In this document: in pieces, positions 16,776 through 23,127 of the stretch
Position numbering within the stretch: position 1 is the first letter of the stretch
How the letters are laid out: each line of letters starts with the position of its first letter
Notes under the pieces: model-generated
The model's input: only the letters and a program-made list of their open reading frames with translations
Told to the model about the DNA's origin: nothing
The model's database searches: none
Position numbers and translations under genes: made by a program
Origin: CAZSNT01 sp964607765
GTDB lineage: Bacteria; Verrucomicrobiota; Lentisphaeria; Oligosphaerales; JABHEG01
Reading direction: 5' to 3'
Length of the DNA stretch: 64,000 bases
Assembly: GCA_964607765.1 (NCBI GenBank)
Contig: CAZSNT010000007.1
Span: forward strand, 1 to 64,000

Positions 16776-16884
16776 CGGAATGGCGTTGAGCGAAGGGACA
16801 GAAAGTCACCGTAGGCGGCCGGCGACCGCACCCATGGCACGAGGCCGTGGGAGTCGTGTCACAGCTTGAGCTAACGGCATTCCG
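16776..16884. mobile_element. Small inverted-repeat element
   Basis: A 109-bp unit bounded by CGGAATGGCGTTGAGC on the left and GAGCTAACGGCATTCCG on the right, which are imperfect inverted repeats. The left end matches the end at 15764 (GAATGGCGTTGAG). There is no internal ORF and there are no 13-nt units. It ends 2 bp before the stop codon of the pseudopilin gene. Confidence 0.55.
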
Positions 16885-16886
16885 TG

Positions 16887-17582
16887 CTAAGGCGCGACCG
16901 GGCTTCCCCAGGCGAGGTGATCTGCGTCGTCGCCTCGTCGCCAGTCGGCTTTGCCTGCGATGTAGCCCACCACGTAACCGTGCACATGCCTGTACTCGGC
17001 CAGACTGGTCAGCGGCCAGTCCGTGGTGCCGCGCTGTGCTCCCCCGATATTGTGTGGTGAACTGGTCGGGTCAGCGTCCGCCAGGTAGATCGCTTTCTCC
17101 GGTGCGATCAGGCGTCGGACGTTCATTGCCTGCATGCCGTTGATGTGGTTGTCGATCCCGTCGCCGTCGAGGTCGTCGTAGTCGTAATGGTTGATACCGT
17201 AGTGCAGGACCATGCCGTTGGGCGTACCGACTACCCGTGGGTTCCTGTCACCGGCCGGGCACAGCCAGACCTCCGGCGTGTCCATGTACTGACCGAGGCG
17301 ATCGCTGAACATCAGGCCGTCGCGCCACGTAGGAGGCAGCCAATCCTGCGACTCGTCCAGGTACATGGAGGTGGCGATCATGATCTGGCGCATCTGCGAC
17401 AGACACGCGGTGCGCTGCCCCTTCTCCTTGGCCTGTCGCAGTGCGGGCAGGATCATGCCCATGAGGATTGCGATGATCCCGATCACGACGAGCAGTTCGA
17501 TGAGCGTGAACCTGCCGATGGCCCGCGACGGCAGCAGCGGCGGGTGTGTTTCGGCATCGGCGTTGGCGGCGGTGTTCGCCAT
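16887..17582 (-). CDS. Prepilin-like protein with N-terminal methylation/cleavage motif
   Basis: A 231-residue pseudopilin. The type IV prepilin motif RFTLIELLVVIGIIAIL (about residues 25-41) starts one hydrophobic helix, followed by LPALRQAKEKGQRTACLSQM and YLDESQDWLPP, which are typical of the large PVC pseudopilin families. The usual C-terminal H-X9-DG box is degenerate: the end reads VGYIAGKADWRRGDDADHLAW. The ATG at 17582 has AAAGGA 9 bases upstream and is preferred over a GTG at 17600. It lies 14 bp after the upstream membrane-protein gene, so the two are co-transcribed. Small external proteins or surface assemblies are the usual context; the role is unknown. Confidence 0.85.
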   Translation of the reverse strand: MANTAANADAETHPPLLPSRAIGRFTLIELLVVIGIIAILMGMILPALRQAKEKGQRTACLSQMRQIMIATSMYLDESQDWLPPTWRDGLMFSDRLGQYMDTPEVWLCPAGDRNPRVVGTPNGMVLHYGINHYDYDDLDGDGIDNHINGMQAMNVRRLIAPEKAIYLADADPTSSPHNIGGAQRGTTDWPLTSLAEYRHVHGYVVGYIAGKADWRRGDDADHLAWGSPVAP

Positions 17583-17596
17583 GTGTTGGCGTCCTT

Positions 17597-18412
17597 TCAC
17601 GGCATCGCGTTCGGTTCGATCAGGAACTTGTGCACATTATCGGGCTTCAGGAGCACGCAGAACGGCAGCGCCTCATCCATAGGAACGTCCGCGAGGCCGG
17701 TCGTATTGAGCCACTGTGTCTCTTCGTGCAACCAGACCATGGCCCCGGCCAGTATGCCGTCCTCGACGTAGGCCTGAACACGCTCGGCCCGTCCCAGGGC
17801 GCCGGCGAGCACAGCCAGGCGGCCCGGGCCGCCGTCCGCGGTACGCTGCAGCGCCGGGAGCTGGTCATCGATCGGCAGGCCGATCATGGAGACGATCACA
17901 TCGCAGTCGGGATGGTCCTGCGCGGCTGCGGTCAGGGCGTCTGCCAGGAACCACTCGTCGACTGACGGCAACCACTTCACCTTGGATGAAAAGCGGACGG
18001 GACTGTCCGCGCTCGGCGGGGGCAGATAAGCGCTGGAGAAAGTCGGGCCGGCAATGGCGCCGATGCTGCAGTTACCGTCCACCCCGGTACGCAGTCCGGC
18101 CTCGGCAGCGTCCACGAGGGCCGCTCGGTAGTCGCCGCTGTCCCGCGGGTCGGTCAACAGCAGGATACGGCCGCCCTTGCACACCGTGCCCAGGTGGCGT
18201 CCGAGCACGGTTGCTGCTTCGCGCATCTGGCCCGTGCGCGTCTGGACACCGCCCGGCGCTTCCTTACGGTCACGGCCCGTGCGCAGCAGCAAAGCCAGCG
18301 CGATCACGGCGAACAGTGCGGCTGCGACTGTCCTGTAGCGGCGCTGCTGTGCTGCGTCAGGCGCCGCGTATCCAGGCTGGGGCGGAGCCGGCGGGTCGGG
18401 CGAATTAGGCAA
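17597..18412 (-). CDS. Single-pass membrane protein with periplasmic-binding-like domain, unknown
   Basis: A 271-residue protein: a proline-rich cytoplasmic start, one membrane helix (TVAAALFAVIALALLL, about residues 27-42) and an extracytoplasmic alpha/beta domain with GRILLLTDPRDSGDYRAALVDA and CDVIVSMIGLPIDD. The fold order is reminiscent of periplasmic binding proteins, but no ligand motif was recognised. The start is probably the TTG at 18412, because AGGAG lies 7 bases upstream; upstream ATGs lack a binding site. It sits directly before the pseudopilin gene, so it may help secretion or assembly of that protein. Confidence 0.72.
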   Translation of the reverse strand: MPNSPDPPAPPQPGYAAPDAAQQRRYRTVAAALFAVIALALLLRTGRDRKEAPGGVQTRTGQMREAATVLGRHLGTVCKGGRILLLTDPRDSGDYRAALVDAAEAGLRTGVDGNCSIGAIAGPTFSSAYLPPPSADSPVRFSSKVKWLPSVDEWFLADALTAAAQDHPDCDVIVSMIGLPIDDQLPALQRTADGGPGRLAVLAGALGRAERVQAYVEDGILAGAMVWLHEETQWLNTTGLADVPMDEALPFCVLLKPDNVHKFLIEPNAMP

Positions 18413-18560
18413 TGCTGAACTCCTGTAAATCTGGCGGACTGCAGGTCTGCAGTACACAGACCAACGGACTTGCCTGGACTGTATCCCGTCGATGCCCACG
18501 CTGTCAAGGCTTGGGCAGGGCCCGAAGTAATGCCCAACTACGTGTGGGCGCGAAGATGCT

Positions 18561-18583
18561 CCGTAGCCCGGCTCTCCCGAGCC
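18561..18583 (-). repeat. Copy of the GAGCCGGGCTACGG dispersed repeat
   Basis: A 23-bp segment is identical, in reverse orientation, to positions 1-23 of this window. It lies in a gene-poor stretch downstream of the unidentified reading-frame remnant. Confidence 0.8.
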
Positions 18584-18599
18584 GTGTGTCGCGCCTCAC

Positions 18600-18885
18600 G
18601 TGCGGATAGAGCCGAAAGGCGAGGACAGCACATCGATGGGCCGTCTTCCCACTGTGCCCTTGGCTCCGCCGCCGACAGAAAGTGTGTCCCCTCGGCTTCA
18701 TCAAGGGCGTAGAACGATACGAGATGCCCCAGCTCATCCCTCGTGAATTCCTGGGGGACTATGTAGCCAATCACGAACCCATCGCCCTCCCGACGTTGGT
18801 CAAGGAGAAGATACCGGGCGTTGGCCTGTCGGAGCCCAGAGATACGGGCGACGGGGGCAGGCCTTGATCTTGGGGCGGAGCGGGG
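18600..18885 (-). pseudogene. Unrecognised reading-frame remnant
   Basis: The minus strand has an open frame with protein-like composition (for example ANARYLLLDQRREGDGFVIG, then VPQEFTRDELGHLVSFYAL) but no good start. It runs out into the repeat near 18583. I do not recognise the family. It may be a decayed gene fragment in the accessory patch between the pseudopilin operon and the PIN module. The rest of 18413-18600 shows nothing coding. Confidence 0.3.
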
Positions 18886-18894
18886 GACAGGCGC

Positions 18895-19155
18895 CTAGAC
18901 TCTGAACTCGCTCATGCTGGGGACGGTGATCGCCAGACGGTGCAGCCGCTTCAGTTCAGGCAGGCTGTCCACATGGTCGATGGCTTCACGCACCAGGTAC
19001 GGGACGTCGCCGAAGCGGACCTCAAGCACCTCAAGCACGTCTTCACGATGGCCTTGGATCAAGCCTTCCTGTTTCGCTATCTGCTCGCCCTGCGTGATGT
19101 AGGGCATCTGGAGTTCTCCTTCGAGCGACTCAAGTCGTTTTCTATACTCTAGCCG
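18895..19155 (-). pseudogene. C-terminal fragment of an Rpn/YhgA-type nuclease (putative transposase family)
   Basis: The reading frame (YRKRLESLEGELQ, then MPYITQGEQIAKQEGLIQGH, then EVRFGDVPYLVREAI, then LPELKRLHRLAI) matches the C-terminal region of Rpn/YhgA recombination-promoting nucleases, including the E-G-x-x-x-G helix and the RFG..P end. The PD-(D/E)XK catalytic domain is missing. The frame ends abruptly at about 19155, where the small partner gene of the PIN module begins. An ATG at 19107 with AAGGAG could still allow a 70-residue peptide to be made. Confidence 0.6.
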
Positions 19156-19331
19156 ACCAGTGTGGCAGGACGGTCCTCAAAACGCTTCTCGTAACGCCGG
19201 ACTTGGACGTTGAACTTCCGCCCAGCCGTCTGCATCAGCTTCACGTAGCGCTTTGCGTCGTGTCCGCACTCGGCCGACAGCTCACGTCTGCTCTGGCGGA
19301 TCTCTTCAATTGCTTCGGTTGCGGTTTTCAT
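19149..19331 (-). CDS. Small partner of the PIN-domain protein (possible antitoxin)
   Basis: A 60-residue charged, helical protein (KTATEAIEEIRQSRRELSAE, then CGHDAKRYVKLMQ). Short proteins of this I-x-E-I-R..GHD..RYV type are commonly found next to single PIN proteins and are thought to be their antitoxin or regulatory partner; this is a family-context inference. The ATG at 19331 lies 8 bp after the PIN stop codon; a GTG at 19349 would overlap the PIN gene. Confidence 0.6.
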   Translation of the reverse strand: MKTATEAIEEIRQSRRELSAECGHDAKRYVKLMQTAGRKFNVQVRRYEKRFEDRPATLVG

Positions 19332-19338
19332 CGGCGCC

Positions 19339-19812
19339 TCACTCCGCACTCATCAGTTCCAGGGGCGTGGTAAGCACAGGCACGTGCAGCCCCAGCAGCG
19401 CATTCACACGCCGCAAGTGGAGTACCTTGTTGGCATTCGCCAAGTGCTTGCAGTTCCATGTCAGCAGGTAGTCGCATTTGTGGAATGATGCCAACCCCAA
19501 GTGCATCGGATCCCCTACGGGGTCATCCGGCATGAGTTTGTCCTTGATGTAGACTTCGGCAATCTCAGCAATCTCGTCTTCCACCGGTACAGCCGGCAGA
19601 CTGAGCGCCAAGGCCAGGGAGTGCTCGCGATGGGGCAGATTGCCCCGGTCCAGCTCTTCTAGGACAGGCACGCTCGTGACCAGTTCGTAGTTCCGCGCAG
19701 AAGCGTTCCACCAGGAGCGCGTCCACTCGCGCATCGCCCGGATCGTGGGGGACGACCGTTCATCGTAACGAAACGAGAACACGGTAGTTTCGACATACAC
19801 CAGTGGTTTCAT
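19339..19812 (-). CDS. PIN-domain protein (VapC-like putative RNase toxin)
   Basis: A 157-residue PIN-fold protein. Conserved features are YVETTVFSF at the N-terminus, SVPVLEELDRG in the middle, and DPMHLGLASFHKCDYLLTWN followed by CKHLANANK at the C-terminus, including acidic residues expected to bind metal. PIN domains cleave RNA; in toxin-antitoxin pairs they act on tRNA or mRNA. The start MKPLVYVETT fits the family; an ATG at 19854 would add 14 residues. With the small gene downstream it forms a toxin-partner cassette placed beside an Rpn remnant, which suggests an accessory site with turnover. Confidence 0.8.
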   Translation of the reverse strand: MKPLVYVETTVFSFRYDERSSPTIRAMREWTRSWWNASARNYELVTSVPVLEELDRGNLPHREHSLALALSLPAVPVEDEIAEIAEVYIKDKLMPDDPVGDPMHLGLASFHKCDYLLTWNCKHLANANKVLHLRRVNALLGLHVPVLTTPLELMSAE

Positions 19813-20273
19813 GCTACCATTACGATACTGCGGTCGGTATCCCTGTTCAATCATGAGTGCCTCCGTCCGCCTGGTTGCCGTCCGTACCATCCCGCCGTCT
19901 CTCATCGCGCTCGCGTGGGTGCGTCTTCTGATGCGTTTTCCGGACATCGGCGATGTTGAGCTTCACACCCCGAGTAGAGTAAGATGGGGCGGGATTGGGG
20001 CGGATACAGGCGAGTGGCACAGGGCATTGCTCGCCAAGGAACCGGGCACTTCTCTGTCGGCTTCTGCATCACTCGGCTGAGCGGAAAATGGCTTTGCGTA
20101 GGCCTGACCCGGAGCCCCCCTCCTGACCCGCCCCTTGACCCGCGCCGTCAAGTCTCAAGGCCTTGCCCCCCTCCCACTGGCGCCCAATGGAAGCACAGCC
20201 AAGTGGATTCCAGAATAGGCGAGATTCGGTCCGGGCACGCAGGAAATGGACTGAGTGACGCAGTATTGGTGCC
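19813..20273. other. Gene-free accessory stretch
   Basis: No convincing gene was found. A short dyad, CTTGAC-N7-GTCAAG, occurs at 20134-20152. The stretch runs into a pseudopilin tail fragment at 20274. Confidence 0.4.
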
Positions 20274-20384
20274 GTGAATGGGTTCTTTCACAACGGTCGC
20301 GTGAACGTGGCGTGGGCCGACGGCCACGTCAAAGCGGAGATCTACGGTAACATCCAGGATGTCGATTCCTGGGACCGGCAATGA
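20274..20384 (+). pseudogene. Orphan C-terminal tail of a pseudopilin (H-X9-DG motif)
   Basis: The frame reads FFHNGRVNVAWADGHVKAEI and ends with a stop at 20382. HNGRVNVAWADG is a textbook H-X9-DG box (His, nine residues, Asp-Gly) found at the end of PVC pseudopilins of the DUF1559-like group. An in-frame stop lies only 6 codons upstream, and there is no prepilin helix nearby. It is therefore the remains of a second pseudopilin gene, not part of the intact one at 16887. Confidence 0.7.
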
Positions 20385-20642
20385 CGACCCGCCTCTTCCG
20401 CTGTGAAGGGGTGCGCATGGATTCACGTGTCTCTGCTTGTGCCCGTCTGGGTTGCAGGCGATACGATGAGGCGGCGCACGTGCAGCGGTCTTTCAGCCCT
20501 CATGCTGCCGCCATTCAGCGCTCGCGGGGATTGCGGCTGGCGATGTGCCGCGGCAGGCGGTACTCTACGTGGAGCGGCCGGCCGGCGTAGGGGCTGCACG
20601 ACACGCTTGCGTCGGCGGCATCCGAGGGAGGCGTTACGCGTT

Positions 20643-22898
20643 TTGCAGGATCAACTGTTTGACCAATCTGGGCTCAATGCGTCGGGGCGCTCCGGTTCCG
20701 ACGGCGCTGCGTCGCCGGTGCAGCACACGCTGCGCGGCGAAGTGCTGCGCGTGGTGTTTGCCAGCGACGACGGGCAGTACGTGGTGGTGCGCTTGCGCGA
20801 CAGTCGTGACAGGGAGCACACGGTTGTGGGGCCGTTGGGGGGGCTGCTGGATGGGCAGGAGATCGAGGCGGTCGGGCGTTGGGCCACGCATCGGGAGCAC
20901 GGCAAGCAGTTCCGCATCTCGGAGTTCCGGGCCGTGCTGCCCAGCAGTGAGGAGGGCATTCGCCGGTACCTGGCGTCCGGGCTTATCTACGGCATCGGCC
21001 CCAAGTACGCCAAGCGCATCGTGGACCGGTTCGGCACGGACACACTGCGTGTGTTGGACAACTTTTCTGAGCGGCTGAAAGAGATTCCCGGCATCGGCGA
21101 GAAGCGCATCAGCGAGATTCGTCGTGCGTGGAAGGAGCACTCGGCGCAGCGCGAACTGATGGTGTTCCTGCAGGGCCTGGGCCTGAGCCCGGCGTACTGC
21201 GCCCGGGTCATACACCGGTATGGTGCCGCTGCGGCGGACGTGATTCGCCGCAACCCTTACCAGCTTGCCGAAGACGTGCACGGGATTGGGTTTCTCACCG
21301 CGGACCGCATCGCTGCGCAACTGGGTGTTGAGAAGGAGAGTCCGCTGCGCCTGTCGGCGGGGATCGCGTACGTGCTGGAGCGGCTCGCGGAGCAGGGGCA
21401 CACGTGCTACGAGCGCGGCGATCTGCTGGACGAGGCCGTGCAGATTTTGGACGTGAGCATTGAGCACACCGAGACCGGGCTGCAGCGTGCATTGGCGAAT
21501 GGTGTGGTCGTGGCGGAGGAGGGACGTGCAGCCGGGGACAATTGCTTTGTCTACCCGCGCCGGCTGTACGCGGCTGAGACGCATTTGGCCGAGGCCCTCG
21601 ACGTGCTGCTCAACTGCACGAGTGCATCCTACTCCGTGCCGGTGTCGCACCTGGACCGGGGCTATGCGATGCTGAACGAGGCGCAGCAGCAGGCTGTGCA
21701 TGCCGCATTCGAGTCGGGTGTGAGTATCATCACGGGCGGTCCGGGCGTAGGCAAGACAACCGTGGTCGGACAGATCGTGGCGGCGTGTCAGCGGATAGGC
21801 CGGTACATTCTGCTGGCCGCGCCCACGGGCCGCGCGGCGAAACGCCTGAGCGAGAGTACGCGCCTGGAGGCCAAGACGATTCACCGCCTGCTGAAGTGGG
21901 ACCCGGCCTCCCGCTCGTTTGTGTACAATCAGGACCGGCCGCTGCGCTGCGATTTTCTGGTGCTCGATGAAGTGTCCATGCTCGATGTGGTGCTGGCTGA
22001 TCAGCTGTTCAGCGCGATCCGGCCCGGCACCCACGTCATCCTGGTTGGGGACCGTGACCAGTTGCCGTCCGTCGGGCCCGGCACGGTGTTGCATGATCTC
22101 ATCCATTGCGGCCGGATACCGGTCACCAACCTGACCGAGATCTACCGTCAGGCGGAGAACAGCAGGATTGTGTGGAACGCGCACGCGGTGAATCGCGGGC
22201 AGATGCCGGACCTGCGGGCTGTTCCCTCATCGACGCTGGCGGATTTCTACTGGATCGAGCAGGAGGACCCGGACCATGCGGCTGAGCTCATTGGGCGCAT
22301 GGTGTCGGAGCGCATACCGAAACGGTTCCGGGTGAACCCGATGACCGATGTCCAGGTGCTGGCCCCGATGCATCGGGGCAGCTGCGGCGCGGAGTCTCTG
22401 AATGCGCTGCTGCAGCAGCGGCTCAACCCCGGTCCGAAGGCAGAGCTGAAGTTCGGCGATCGCCGGTTCCGGCTTGGCGACCGGGTCATGCAGACATCGA
22501 ACAACTACGACAAAGGCGTTTTCAACGGCGAGCTCGGCCAGATCGCCGGGATTGACTCCAAAGCCAAGACTTTCCGCATTGCGTTCGATGTCGGGCCAGT
22601 GGAATACGAGTGGCACGAGGCCGACCAGATCCGTCTGGCATACGCCGTGACAGTGCACAAATCACAGGGCAGCGAGTTTCCGGTCGTTGTCATACCTGTT
22701 CTGACCCAACACTACATCATGCTGCAGCGCAACCTGATCTACACCGGCATGACCCGGGCGAAGCGGTTGCTGATCCTGATCGGCACGCGTCGAGCTTTGG
22801 GCATCGCGGTGCGCAACGACCGGCCCGTGATGCGTTGCTGCCTGCTCGGCGGCCGGCTGAAGCATGCGGAGACCGGGGGCTGGCGGGACTGGGCGTAA
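20643..22898 (+). CDS. recD2: RecD-like ATP-dependent DNA helicase (RecD2 type)
   Basis: A protein of about 751 residues belonging to the RecD2 group of 5'-3' superfamily 1B helicases, which act without RecBC. It has an N-terminal OB-like region (LRGEVLRVVFASDDGQYVVV), helix-hairpin-helix segments (GIGPKYAKRIVDRFG and PGIGEKRISEI), Walker A GGPGVGKTT, motif II LDEVSMLD, motif III GDRDQLPSVGPG, motif V HKSQGSEF and motif VI YTGMTRAKRL. The frame is open back to 20403, but the start is probably a TTG at 20643 after GGAGG, because the upstream residues are arginine-rich and not family-like. Roles in DNA repair are known for the family. Confidence 0.93.
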   Translation: MQDQLFDQSGLNASGRSGSDGAASPVQHTLRGEVLRVVFASDDGQYVVVRLRDSRDREHTVVGPLGGLLDGQEIEAVGRWATHREHGKQFRISEFRAVLPSSEEGIRRYLASGLIYGIGPKYAKRIVDRFGTDTLRVLDNFSERLKEIPGIGEKRISEIRRAWKEHSAQRELMVFLQGLGLSPAYCARVIHRYGAAAADVIRRNPYQLAEDVHGIGFLTADRIAAQLGVEKESPLRLSAGIAYVLERLAEQGHTCYERGDLLDEAVQILDVSIEHTETGLQRALANGVVVAEEGRAAGDNCFVYPRRLYAAETHLAEALDVLLNCTSASYSVPVSHLDRGYAMLNEAQQQAVHAAFESGVSIITGGPGVGKTTVVGQIVAACQRIGRYILLAAPTGRAAKRLSESTRLEAKTIHRLLKWDPASRSFVYNQDRPLRCDFLVLDEVSMLDVVLADQLFSAIRPGTHVILVGDRDQLPSVGPGTVLHDLIHCGRIPVTNLTEIYRQAENSRIVWNAHAVNRGQMPDLRAVPSSTLADFYWIEQEDPDHAAELIGRMVSERIPKRFRVNPMTDVQVLAPMHRGSCGAESLNALLQQRLNPGPKAELKFGDRRFRLGDRVMQTSNNYDKGVFNGELGQIAGIDSKAKTFRIAFDVGPVEYEWHEADQIRLAYAVTVHKSQGSEFPVVVIPVLTQHYIMLQRNLIYTGMTRAKRLLILIGTRRALGIAVRNDRPVMRCCLLGGRLKHAETGGWRDWA

Positions 22899-22950
22899 GG
22901 CTGGGGATGGGGATAGGGCAGGGGAGGCATCCGGGCGCGGTCACTCGTTA

Positions 22951-23098
22951 CTGGTTATTCGTTGTTCGTAGGAAGACGAAGTAGGAAGACGAAGTAGGAA
23001 GACGAAGTAGGAAGACGAAGTAGGAAGACGAAGTAGGAAGACGAAGTGTGGTGTGTCAACTTCCGCCAGGACTTGACTCCGAATAACGAACAACGAAT
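22951..23098. repeat. Six perfect 13-nt repeats inside an inverted repeat
   Basis: GTAGGAAGACGAA is repeated six times without change (22968-23045). The array is flanked by GGTTATTCGTTGTTCG on the left and CGAATAACGAACAACGAAT on the right, which can pair with each other. The unit is a relative of the 13-mers at 51222, 2740 and 15805. There are no spacers between units, so this is not CRISPR. It lies between convergent genes (recD2 and the large exported protein). Confidence 0.9.
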
Positions 23099-23127
23099 CC
23101 CCCCCCCCGTCCCGCAGCTCAGCGTGA

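Noticed and set aside
22968..23045. Six perfect repeats resembling a CRISPR array
   Set aside because: The units are contiguous with no spacers, only 13 nt long and no cas genes are nearby.
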